Shown here in pieces: positions 7,794 through 15,600 of a DNA stretch of 64,000 nucleotides. Position 1 is the stretch's first letter; the number at the start of each line of letters is the position of its first letter. Both the position numbers and the translations under genes were made by a program. The notes below the pieces were generated by a model. That model saw nothing but the letters and a program-made list of their open reading frames with translations. It did no database searches and was not told the origin of the DNA. Source of the stretch: Gemmatimonadota bacterium (GTDB lineage: Bacteria > JAAXHH01); the NCBI GenBank assembly GCA_009838645.1, contig VXRC01000048.1:28865-92864 (forward strand). Direction: 5' to 3'.

Positions 7794-8816
7794 ATGCCTC
7801 CCTATTACCCGGTCGGCAAGCTGCCCGCGGAAGACCTGGACCGCATCCTGCGCCGCTATGCTTCCAGCTCCGACCCGAGACTGCTCGTGGGCCCGGGCAT
7901 CGGCCGGGACGCGGCGGTCATCTCATTCGGTTCCAGCGTACTCGTCTCGAAAACCGACCCCATCACCTTCGCCACCGAGGAAATCGGCTGGTACGCCGTC
8001 AACATCAACGCCAACGACGTCGCCGCCATGGGCGCGGCGCCCCGGTGGTTTCTCTCGACCATACTGCTTCCGGAAGATAAAACCGACGCCGGCCTGGTGG
8101 ACCGCATTTTCTCCGGCCTGGGCGACGCCTGCCGCGAACTTGGCATCACCCTCTGCGGCGGACACACCGAAATCACCCACGGCCTGGACCGGCCGCTGCT
8201 CATCGGGCAGATGCTGGGGGAAACGACGGCCGACGGCTATGTCTCGGGCGACGGTGCCCGGGTGGGCGACCGGATCCTGCTGACCAAGGGGATCGCCATC
8301 GAGGCGACGGCGCTGATCGCCATGGAAAAAAGCGACGAGGTCCGGACGCGATTTTCCGACGGGTTTCTCGAGACCTGCAGGCGGTACCTCAGGCAGCCCG
8401 GCCTCAGCGTGGTCAGGGAAGCCCGCCTCGCCATGGAGACCGGCGGGGTCCACGCCATGCACGATCCCACGGAGGGCGGACTCGCGTCGGGACTGCGGGA
8501 GATCGCGGTCGCTTCCGGGGTAGGCCTGCTCATCGAGGAAGACCGGCTTCCGTTGCTGCCCGAATCGGAGGCCCTCTGCGCGTTCTATGGCCTGGATCCC
8601 CTGGGCGTCATCGCGTCCGGCGCCCTGCTCATCGTGGTGGAGGCGGACCGTGCGGAGCCCCTGGCGGCCCGCCTTGGCGAAGCCGGCATCCCGGTCGCCG
8701 AGATCGGGTCCATACAGCCTCCCGGGTTCGGAATCCGGATCAGGAGCAAGGGTGAAATCACCGATCTCCCGGCCTTCGACCGGGATGAAATCGGCAAGGT
8801 GTTCGAAGCGACGTAA
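7794..8816 (+). CDS. AIR synthase-related protein, HypE-like
   Basis: A 340-residue ATP-binding protein of the PurM/HypE/ThiL superfamily. It has the N-terminal GPGIGRDAAV loop, VNINANDVAAMGAAPRWF, CGGHTEI and the central MHDPTEGGLASGLREI. These match HypE-type hydrogenase maturation factors. True HypE ends in a conserved cysteine that is carbamoylated; this protein ends EIGKVFEAT with no cysteine. No other hyp gene is in the window. It may be one of the HypE-like paralogues of unknown function, so I give no gene name. The start ATG is 46 bases after HU. Confidence 0.85.
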   Translation: MPPYYPVGKLPAEDLDRILRRYASSSDPRLLVGPGIGRDAAVISFGSSVLVSKTDPITFATEEIGWYAVNINANDVAAMGAAPRWFLSTILLPEDKTDAGLVDRIFSGLGDACRELGITLCGGHTEITHGLDRPLLIGQMLGETTADGYVSGDGARVGDRILLTKGIAIEATALIAMEKSDEVRTRFSDGFLETCRRYLRQPGLSVVREARLAMETGGVHAMHDPTEGGLASGLREIAVASGVGLLIEEDRLPLLPESEALCAFYGLDPLGVIASGALLIVVEADRAEPLAARLGEAGIPVAEIGSIQPPGFGIRIRSKGEITDLPAFDRDEIGKVFEAT

Positions 8817-8841
8817 CGCCGTCCGGGACCGCTAAAAACAC

Positions 8842-8870
8842 TTGCATGCGGACCCCCGGAAGCTTAGATT
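8842..8870 (+). promoter_or_regulatory. Possible promoter upstream of smg-topA
   Basis: TTGCAT (8842-8847) and TAGATT (8865-8870) are 17 bases apart in the 147-base gap before smg. Both boxes deviate from consensus. Confidence 0.4.
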
Positions 8871-8963
8871 TGGACAGCGAAAACCGAAAAGTACGGTATA
8901 CGGCCAAGGGTCGTTCTTCGGCCCGGTTCCAATCACATCTTCGCATTCCTTCAGGAGCGCATC

Positions 8964-9434
8964 ATGGAAAAAGTGATGGAAATCATCGTTTTCCTCATGA
9001 AGCACATGCAGGATGAAAAAGGCCGATTCAACGATATCGCCGACGTCTCCCAGACCCTGGTCGGCCACGGCTATACCCAGCAGGAGGTCAACACGGCCTT
9101 CGCCTGGCTGTTCGACCGCCTCCAGGCGCAGGCGGAAGTCGTGGTCGATCCGACCAAGCCGCTCCAGCCTAAACCCAACCGGATTCTGCACGCCGTGGAA
9201 CAACTGATGATCCAGCCGGACGCGTACGGCTACCTGCTGGAGCTTCGCGAACTGGACCTGATCACCGATACCCAGACCGAACTGATCATCGAACGGGCCA
9301 TGCTGACGGGCGCCCGTTTCGTCACCCGGGATGATATCAAAACCATCGCCGCACCGATCCTGCTCGAGTCGGAATCCGGCCAGGTCATGATCTGGCTGCC
9401 CGACGACCTCGAAGAGGGCATCATCGGGAACTGA
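8964..9434 (+). CDS. smg: Smg family protein (DUF494)
   Basis: A 156-residue DUF494 protein beginning MEKVMEIIVFLMKHM, with a helical N-terminus, a helix-turn-helix-like middle and an acidic C-terminus. An AGGAG ribosome site lies upstream. In Escherichia coli smg sits beside dprA and a topoisomerase-related zinc-finger gene; here it directly precedes topA, supporting the family call. Biochemical function is unknown. Confidence 0.88.
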   Translation: MEKVMEIIVFLMKHMQDEKGRFNDIADVSQTLVGHGYTQQEVNTAFAWLFDRLQAQAEVVVDPTKPLQPKPNRILHAVEQLMIQPDAYGYLLELRELDLITDTQTELIIERAMLTGARFVTRDDIKTIAAPILLESESGQVMIWLPDDLEEGIIGN

Positions 9435-9489
9435 AGTCCGACTCTCCTTCATCTCCAGCGCGACTACTTTCACGCAACTACTTTCAAAC

Positions 9490-11811
9490 ATGTCCAAATC
9501 ACTCGTTATCGTGGAGTCCCCGGCCAAGGCCCGTACGATCAAGAAATACCTGGGCAAGGATTTCGAGATCATGGCGTCCGTGGGCCATGTCCGGGACCTG
9601 CCGCCCAAGAGCCTGGGCGTCGACGTCCAGAACGGTTTCCAACCCGAATACGTAACGATCCCGGGGAAGGAAAAGGTCGTGAAAGACCTCCGCAGCGCGG
9701 CACGGACGGCCGATCAGATCTTCCTCGCGACCGACCCCGACCGGGAGGGCGAGGCCATCGCATGGCACGTGGCCAGCCAGTTGGGCAACAGCAAGAAGGA
9801 AGTGGGGCGGGTGCTCTTCCACGAGATAACCCCGGGGGCGGTGCGGACGGCGATTGACAGGCCCGTGTCGATCGACATGCAGAAAGTCAACGCCCAGCAG
9901 GCGCGCCGCGTCATGGACCGTCTCGTCGGGTACCAGGTCAGTCCCTTCCTCTGGAAGACGATCACCGGCGGACTGAGCGCGGGCCGGGTACAGTCGGTGG
10001 CGCTGCGGCTGATCTGTGAACGGGAAGTGGAAATCGAGAAGTTCAAGGTCGAGGAATACTGGTCCATTACGGCCCACCTCCGGTCGGAGGGGGACGTCGT
10101 GTTCCCGGTCAAGCTGATCCGCGTGGACGGAGAGAAGTTCAACCTGCCCGACGAGAAGTCGGCCCGGGCACTGATCGAGGACCTGCGTGGGAAGACCTTC
10201 GAAATCGAGGGCATCACGCGGAAGCGCACGCAGCGCAATCCCTATCCGCCCTTCATCACCAGCACCCTGCAGCAGGACGCGGCCAGGCGCCTCCGGTTCA
10301 CCACCCAGAAGACCATGATGATCGCCCAGCAGCTGTACGAAGGCATCGAGCTGGGCGACGAGGGGGCCATCGGGCTGATCACCTACATGAGGACGGATTC
10401 GACCCGGATCGTGGACGAGGCGATCGCGGCCGTCCGGGAACTGATCGGCCAGGTCTATGGCGACGAATACGTCCCCCCCAAGCCGCGGAGGTTCAAGACC
10501 AAGCCGGGCGTCCAGGACGCCCACGAGGCGATCCGGCCCACGGCGGTGGACCGCAGCCCGGAGAAGATGAAGCCCTTCCTGACGAAGGACCAGTACAGGC
10601 TGTATGAACTGGTCTGGCTGCGCTTCGTGGCGTCCCAGATGCGTCCGGCCCGGTTCGACGTGACCACCGTGGACATCCGGTCCGGGAAGTACCAGTTCCG
10701 CGCCACTGGTACCGTGCCGACCTTCGCGGGGTTCCTGAAGGCTTATGAAGAGCCGGTCGACGAGGACGCGGAAGGCAAGGACGACGAGAAATCCCTGCCC
10801 GAGCTGCGGAAGGACGAGAAACTCGCCCTGGAGAAGCTCGAACCCAGGCAGCACTTCACCCAGCCCCCGCCCAGGTACACCGAAGCGAGTCTCGTCAAGG
10901 AACTCGAAGTCCGGCAAATCGGCCGGCCGAGCACCTATGCCCAGATCATCAGCACGCTGCGCATGCGAAAGTACGCGGCCATGAAAGCGGGCCGGTTCAC
11001 GCCGACGGACCTCGGCATGGCCGTAAACCGGATCCTGGTCATGGCCTTCCCGGACCTGTTCGACGTGGCGTTCACCGCGAAGATGGAGGACGCGCTGGAC
11101 CGCATCGAAACCGGGGAACTGGACTGGACCGGCACCCTGGTGGACTTCTACCAGCCCTTCAACGAGCGGCTGCAGTCCGTAAACGCCCAGCGGTCGGAGC
11201 TGAAGAGCACGCTGACTGAGGAGACGGACGAGAAATGCGAGAAATGCGGCAAGCCCATGGTCATCCGATGGGGCCGCAACGGCCGGTTCATGGCGTGCGG
11301 AGGGTTTCCGGCATGCCGGAACACCCGGCCGATGAACGGCGAAGAGAACGCCGACCTGAACACCGATGAAGTATGCGGGAAGTGCGGCGAGAAAATGGTC
11401 GTGAAGACCGGCCGGTACGGCCCGTTCCTGGCGTGCAGCGGATATCCCCGCTGCCGTGAGACGCGGCCGGTCAACCTCGGGGTCGACTGCCCGGAAGGAG
11501 GCTGCGGCGGGTTCCTCACGGCGCGCCGGTCGCAGAAGGGCCGGAACTTCTACGGATGCAGCAACTACCCCAAATGCCGTTTCGTGGTGTGGGACAAGCC
11601 GGTCGACCGCCGCTGTCCCCGGTGCGATTATCCCCTCATGGTCGAGAAACAAGAACGGTCCGGCCGTGAAGCGCTCCAGTGCCCGTCATGCAAGCATCGC
11701 GTCCGGGCCGCCGAGTCGCAGCCCGACGGTACCGGGCAGGAGGACCAGACAGACCAGGTTGGCCGGGCGGACCAGGCGGGACAGGCCGGTCCGACCCTTC
11801 AGGAGGCTTGA
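9490..11811 (+). CDS. topA: DNA topoisomerase I (type IA)
   Basis: A 773-residue topoisomerase that relaxes negative supercoils. The TOPRIM domain is at the N-terminus (SLVIVESPAKARTI, ATDPDREGEAIAWH). The active-site tyrosine is Tyr299 in YMRTDSTRI, and the TASLVKELEVRQIGRPSTYA-like region is present. The C-terminus has four cysteine zinc-ribbon repeats, beginning CEKCGKPM, CGKCGEKM, CPEGGCGGF and CPRCDYPL. Residues about 747-768 are a Gln/Ala/Gly/Asp tail encoded by 9-bp repeats, absent from typical TopA. It starts 55 bases after smg; xer begins six bases after its stop. Confidence 0.97.
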   Translation: MSKSLVIVESPAKARTIKKYLGKDFEIMASVGHVRDLPPKSLGVDVQNGFQPEYVTIPGKEKVVKDLRSAARTADQIFLATDPDREGEAIAWHVASQLGNSKKEVGRVLFHEITPGAVRTAIDRPVSIDMQKVNAQQARRVMDRLVGYQVSPFLWKTITGGLSAGRVQSVALRLICEREVEIEKFKVEEYWSITAHLRSEGDVVFPVKLIRVDGEKFNLPDEKSARALIEDLRGKTFEIEGITRKRTQRNPYPPFITSTLQQDAARRLRFTTQKTMMIAQQLYEGIELGDEGAIGLITYMRTDSTRIVDEAIAAVRELIGQVYGDEYVPPKPRRFKTKPGVQDAHEAIRPTAVDRSPEKMKPFLTKDQYRLYELVWLRFVASQMRPARFDVTTVDIRSGKYQFRATGTVPTFAGFLKAYEEPVDEDAEGKDDEKSLPELRKDEKLALEKLEPRQHFTQPPPRYTEASLVKELEVRQIGRPSTYAQIISTLRMRKYAAMKAGRFTPTDLGMAVNRILVMAFPDLFDVAFTAKMEDALDRIETGELDWTGTLVDFYQPFNERLQSVNAQRSELKSTLTEETDEKCEKCGKPMVIRWGRNGRFMACGGFPACRNTRPMNGEENADLNTDEVCGKCGEKMVVKTGRYGPFLACSGYPRCRETRPVNLGVDCPEGGCGGFLTARRSQKGRNFYGCSNYPKCRFVVWDKPVDRRCPRCDYPLMVEKQERSGREALQCPSCKHRVRAAESQPDGTGQEDQTDQVGRADQAGQAGPTLQEA
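11732..11794 (+). repeat. Seven degenerate 9-bp units in the 3' end of topA
   Basis: Units such as CAGACCAGG, CGGACCAGG and CGGGACAGG; the reverse complement gives CCTGGTCTG, CCTGGTCCG and CCTGTCCCG. Encodes the low-complexity C-terminal tail of TopA. Same family as the repeat at 12762-12905 about 1 kb away. Confidence 0.85.
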
Positions 11812-11817
11812 CCGATC

Positions 11818-12714
11818 ATGGAGAAACTGGTCAGTGAATTTCTCGATCATCTCGAGATCGAGCGCAATTACTCCCGGCATACCCGGTCGGCCTATGCCGG
11901 CGATCTGGGCCAATTCCAGTCTTTCCTCTCCGAAGACGGCGGCGGCGATCCGCCGGACCCGGAATCCATCGACAAGTCCGTGGTGCGGGGGTTCCTGCAC
12001 CACCTGCACCGGGAAGGCTTCAGCAGGCGGACCATCGCGCGACGTTTCGCGGCCGTGCGGTCCTTCTTCCACTACCTCTGCCGGGAAGGGGTCGTTTCCT
12101 CCAACCCGTGCGTCTACCTGACCACACCGAAATGGGACCGCCACCTGCCCCGGTTCCTGGACAAGAGCCAGGTGGAAGCCCTGCTCGGTCAGCCCGACCG
12201 CGGCCGGCTGCTCGGGCTGCGGGACGTGGTCATCCTGGAGCTGCTTTACGGAGCGGGCATGCGGTTGTCGGAGCTCGTCGGGCTCGACGTCGGCGCGATC
12301 GAAATGACGGAGGAACGGATCCGCGTGATCGGGAAGGGGGACAGGGAACGCATCGTGCCGCTGGGCGGGCCGGCGCTGTCCGCGCTGGCGGCCTATATGG
12401 ACGTCCGCCCCCTGCTGATCAAAACAGGGCGGGAAGATACGGCGGCGCTCCTGCTGAATCAACACGGCCGCAGGCTGACGGGACGCGGGGTCCAGTACAT
12501 CCTGGGTAGATACGGTCTCCGGATCAGCCAGCAGGGACTGACGCCCCACATGCTCCGCCATACGACCGCCACGCACCTGCTCGACGCCGGAGCGGACTTG
12601 ATGGCAGTCAAGGAACTACTCGGCCACGAACAGCTTTCGACCACGCAGGTCTATACCCACGTCGCCCTCGACCGCCTCAAGAAAACGTACGAAGATGCGC
12701 ATCCCCGCGCCTGA
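11818..12714 (+). CDS. Tyrosine recombinase XerC/XerD
   Basis: A 298-residue site-specific recombinase for resolving chromosome dimers at dif. It has the N-terminal SAM-like DNA-binding domain (1-100) and the catalytic set Arg149 (GAGMRLSEL), Lys173 (GKGDRER), His244 and Arg247 (HMLRHTTAT), His270 (LGHEQL) and Tyr279 (TTQVYTH). Length and lack of extra domains favour a housekeeping XerC/D over a phage or integron integrase. An AGGAGG site lies within the end of topA. XerC versus XerD cannot be settled from one gene. Confidence 0.92.
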   Translation: MEKLVSEFLDHLEIERNYSRHTRSAYAGDLGQFQSFLSEDGGGDPPDPESIDKSVVRGFLHHLHREGFSRRTIARRFAAVRSFFHYLCREGVVSSNPCVYLTTPKWDRHLPRFLDKSQVEALLGQPDRGRLLGLRDVVILELLYGAGMRLSELVGLDVGAIEMTEERIRVIGKGDRERIVPLGGPALSALAAYMDVRPLLIKTGREDTAALLLNQHGRRLTGRGVQYILGRYGLRISQQGLTPHMLRHTTATHLLDAGADLMAVKELLGHEQLSTTQVYTHVALDRLKKTYEDAHPRA

Positions 12715-12717
12715 TCT

Positions 12718-14601
12718 ATGAACGGGACGCCGGACCACTCCGCGCTGAAGATTCCGGTCAGCCTGGCCAGCCTGGTCAGCCTAGTCGGCCTGATCGGCCT
12801 GGCCTGCCTGGTCGTCCTGACTCGTATGATCGGCCTGACCCGCCTGATCGGCCTGGCCTGCCTGGTCGCCATGGCCTGCCTGGTCGGCCTGGTCGCCGTG
12901 GCCTGCGCCCGCGAAGGCATGCCGCCCGGCGGCCCGCGCGACCGTATCCCACCCTGGGTGGTAGAAACCGATCCCCCGGCGGGTTCGACCCACGTGCCTC
13001 TGGACGTCTCCCCGAAACTGACCTTCAGCGAACGCATCCAGCCCCGTTCCATCGAAGGCAACCTGTTCATCGCTCCGATCGTCGAATTCGAAGCCGAAGC
13101 GAGCTGGCGGGGCAACGAGATCACGGTCCGGTTCGAGGAGCCCCTGCTGGTCGACAGAACCTATATCATTACGGTGGGCACCGGCTTCAGGGACATGCGG
13201 AGTAACCGCATGGATTCGACTTTCGTATACGCGCTGTCGACCGGCCCCAGCATCGAAGAGGGGGAGGTCAACGGACTGACGGTCCACGACGGCCGGCCCG
13301 CAAGGAACACCTATGTCTGGGCATACGACCTTGCCGGGAAGCCCGACCCGGATCCGGCCGGCACGACCCCGGACTACCTGACCCAGGCCGGCCGGGACGG
13401 TACCTTTACCTTCACCCATCTCTCGGCCGGCCGTTACCGTCTCTTCGCCTTCCTGGACCAGGGCAGAGACCGTCTCTACGACGCGGACGTGGACCCCATC
13501 GGCGTGCCTACCCGGGACGTCGTGCTGTCGGATGAGGGCATGACGGACGAGGCCATGTCGGATGAGGGCATGTCGGATGAGGGCATGACGGACGGTCCCA
13601 TGTGGTTTCGGATGGCCGTGAACGATACCGCCGCCATGCACGTGATGTCCGCCCGGGTGTCCCACCGACGTGCACTGAGTGTCTTCCTGAGCGAAGCGCC
13701 GCACGCGGACATGGTCCGGGACACGGGCGCCTATGCCATCGCCGGCGTGGAGGCGGGCGAAAGTCTCGAGGTCACGTCGGCGTACCAGGATCCGGCGGAT
13801 CCGGCGACCATCGTGCTCATCACGGCGCCCCAGGTCCGCGACCGGGTCTATCGCCTGATCGTTACCGGCCTGGAAAATACCTGGTCGGAACCGATCGACA
13901 CGACGGAGAACACCGCCGAGTTCACGGGTTCGTCCATAGAGAACCCGCCGGCTCCGAGGCTGCTGGAAGTTCAACCCGGCAACCGTTCGCGGGACGTAGC
14001 GCAGTCCGTCGAGCTCCGGTTCTCGTTCAGCGAACCCGTTTCCCTGGAGGAGGGGGCCGTGGTCCTTCGGGATTCCACGGACCAGGAGGTCGGCGGGGAT
14101 CTCCGGTGGATCGACGCCACGGTCGCCGCGATGCGGCCCGATAGCCTGCTGCAGCCGAGTGCCGACTACGAGATTCTCGTACTGGCCGGCCTGGTCAAGA
14201 ACGGGTTCGACCAGCCGCTGCAGGCCACGGGCGACCGTTCGGATACGCTCGCGTACGCCTTCTCGACCATCGATCCCGAGGAATACGGTTCGCTGTCGGG
14301 ACGGTTCGAGGACGAATACACCGCGGGGGCGGGAGCCGTGGGGATCTCCCTTTACCAGTTGCGGGACTCGGAGCCCGCATCGGAGATCGAACTGGACGGT
14401 CCCGGGGATTTTCGGTTTGACAACGTACTGCCGGGCCGGTATATCCTTCAAGCCTATCGCGACGCAAATGGAAACGGTAAATTCGATTACGGCAACGCCT
14501 TGCCATTCGTTCCCGCCGAACGGTCCATGGTCCATCCGGACACCCTGGAAGTACGGGTGGGATGGGAGACGGAAGACATAACACTCAGGCTGAACCGTTA
14601 G
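12718..14601 (+). CDS. Ig-like (Big_5/SbsA type) lipoprotein
   Basis: A 627-residue predicted surface lipoprotein. The lipobox LVAVAC places the lipidated cysteine at residue 63, followed by AREGMPPGGPRDRIPPWVV, the mature start typical of Big_5 lipoproteins in the Bacteroidetes/FCB group. Order: Big_5 domain (about 75-175), CnaB-like beta-sandwich (about 180-270), an acidic Met-rich repeat (272-296), a second Big_5-like segment (about 395-510), and a C-terminal CnaB-like domain. The signal sequence is unusually long because residues 15-62 come from sixteen 9-bp repeats. An ATG at 12826 would give a normal 26-residue signal peptide. No ribosome site is seen at either start. Role probably structural; unknown. 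Confidence 0.8.
   Translation: MNGTPDHSALKIPVSLASLVSLVGLIGLACLVVLTRMIGLTRLIGLACLVAMACLVGLVAVACAREGMPPGGPRDRIPPWVVETDPPAGSTHVPLDVSPKLTFSERIQPRSIEGNLFIAPIVEFEAEASWRGNEITVRFEEPLLVDRTYIITVGTGFRDMRSNRMDSTFVYALSTGPSIEEGEVNGLTVHDGRPARNTYVWAYDLAGKPDPDPAGTTPDYLTQAGRDGTFTFTHLSAGRYRLFAFLDQGRDRLYDADVDPIGVPTRDVVLSDEGMTDEAMSDEGMSDEGMTDGPMWFRMAVNDTAAMHVMSARVSHRRALSVFLSEAPHADMVRDTGAYAIAGVEAGESLEVTSAYQDPADPATIVLITAPQVRDRVYRLIVTGLENTWSEPIDTTENTAEFTGSSIENPPAPRLLEVQPGNRSRDVAQSVELRFSFSEPVSLEEGAVVLRDSTDQEVGGDLRWIDATVAAMRPDSLLQPSADYEILVLAGLVKNGFDQPLQATGDRSDTLAYAFSTIDPEEYGSLSGRFEDEYTAGAGAVGISLYQLRDSEPASEIELDGPGDFRFDNVLPGRYILQAYRDANGNGKFDYGNALPFVPAERSMVHPDTLEVRVGWETEDITLRLNR
12762..12905 (+). repeat. Sixteen 9-bp units, CCTGGTCNG type, encoding a lipoprotein signal sequence
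   Basis: The tract is exactly 144 bp. Units include CCTGGTCAG, CCTGATCGG, CCTGGCCTG and CCTGGTCGC. It is the longest member of the 9-bp family in the window and here yields hydrophobic Leu-Val/Gly/Ala tripeptides forming the membrane-spanning signal. Confidence 0.9.
13531..13605 (+). repeat. Five 15-bp units in the lipoprotein gene
   Basis: Units of GATGAGGGCATGTCG and variants encode Asp-Glu-Gly-Met-Ser/Thr repeats. They link the first CnaB-like domain to the central segment and are unrelated to the 9-bp family. Confidence 0.92.
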
Positions 14602-14628
14602 CGGACCGGCGCGTCAGGGGAGTAACTC

Positions 14629-15495
14629 ATGAGTAACGGCAAAAGTGCTCTGGATCTGCAGGAAACGGTGGATGCGTTGAAGACGCAGGGCATCGTGACC
14701 GTCGAAGGCGTATTCTCCGCGGAAGAGATGAATACGTTCCGCGGACTGCTGGACCAGACCATCGCGGAGGCGAGCCGCGTAGAGGAATACAAGGGTCGAC
14801 CGACCGACAAGCTCCTCGGGAAATCGAAGGACACGGTCTGGCTGCTGTGGGAACTCTACGCCGTTTGCGAAGGCGGACTCCGGTTCTCCCGGCATCCCGC
14901 CATCGTCAGCGTGCTGGAACGCGCCCTGGGCGAGCCGGTCAAACACGCCAGCATCGGTACCATGTTCGACAAGGTGGCCGGCGGCGACGCGGAGATCGGA
15001 TGGCACCAGGACACCTTCTTCATCGTGGATCCGCCCCGGGACCTCGATCTTTCCGGCCACTGGAACCAGTTCGGCCACATACACATCAGGCCGGCCGACA
15101 TCGAATGGAAGGAAGACCTTTTCCGGAAGACCATCATCGTCCGCATCAACGTGGACATTCAGACCATCGAGAACGGCGCCATGAAGGTCCTCCCCGGCTC
15201 CTATCTCGAAGGACCTCTTGAACTGAAAGGCGGTCCTGAGGCCTATGTCACAAGCCACGAGCACGAGGCTATCAACTGCACGGCGGGCGAGGGAAGCGTC
15301 ACCTTCTACTATCCCACCATGCTCCACAGTTCGGAGGTCAGCACGGCGCCGCCCGGCGTGCACCGGCGGGCGGCCGCGCACCGGGTTCGCGCGGAAAGCC
15401 TGCAGATCCCGGGCTGGGACTGGCCCTCGGACTGGCCCGAAGGCGCAGAACGGATCCGGCCGGAAACGGGATTCGATCTGGACCCGTTCGCCTGA
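14629..15495 (+). CDS. Phytanoyl-CoA dioxygenase (PhyH) family protein
   Basis: A 288-residue non-haem Fe(II)/2-oxoglutarate dioxygenase. The iron ligands are His126 and Asp128 (GWHQDTFF) with His233 (MLHSSEV), and an Arg near 247-252 would bind 2-oxoglutarate. A double-stranded beta-helix core spans about 100-260. GGGAG lies upstream of the ATG. It stands between the lipoprotein gene and a convergent binding-protein gene. Substrate cannot be told; such genes are abundant and diverse in uncultured bacteria. Confidence 0.85.
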   Translation: MSNGKSALDLQETVDALKTQGIVTVEGVFSAEEMNTFRGLLDQTIAEASRVEEYKGRPTDKLLGKSKDTVWLLWELYAVCEGGLRFSRHPAIVSVLERALGEPVKHASIGTMFDKVAGGDAEIGWHQDTFFIVDPPRDLDLSGHWNQFGHIHIRPADIEWKEDLFRKTIIVRINVDIQTIENGAMKVLPGSYLEGPLELKGGPEAYVTSHEHEAINCTAGEGSVTFYYPTMLHSSEVSTAPPGVHRRAAAHRVRAESLQIPGWDWPSDWPEGAERIRPETGFDLDPFA

Positions 15496-15535
15496 TTCCG
15501 CCGGTACGCCGAACTCCCACTTCGCGCCGAATCCT

Positions 15536-15600
15536 CCAGCACCGAGCCCTGCCGGGGCGCCGATCTCAAACACCAAGCCCTGCCGGAGCACCGAACCCTA
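15536..15600. repeat. Degenerate ~32-bp direct repeat between convergent genes
   Basis: Two copies of a unit around AAGCCCTGCCGGAGCACCGA lie in the 102-base gap between the dioxygenase and binding-protein stops. No hairpin with a T-run is present, so no terminator is called. Confidence 0.55.

Noticed and set aside
9499..11652. Long minus-strand open frame of about 700 codons opposite topA
   Set aside because: Antisense shadow of a G+C-rich gene; topA on the plus strand has full motifs while this frame has no recognisable domain.
11818..12714. Tyrosine recombinase as a sign of an integrated element
   Set aside because: Size, motifs and position after topA fit housekeeping XerC/D; no attachment repeats or phage genes nearby.
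12781..14535. Minus-strand open frame of about 580 codons opposite the lipoprotein gene
   Set aside because: Its only order comes from the reverse complement of the repeats; no domain recognised.
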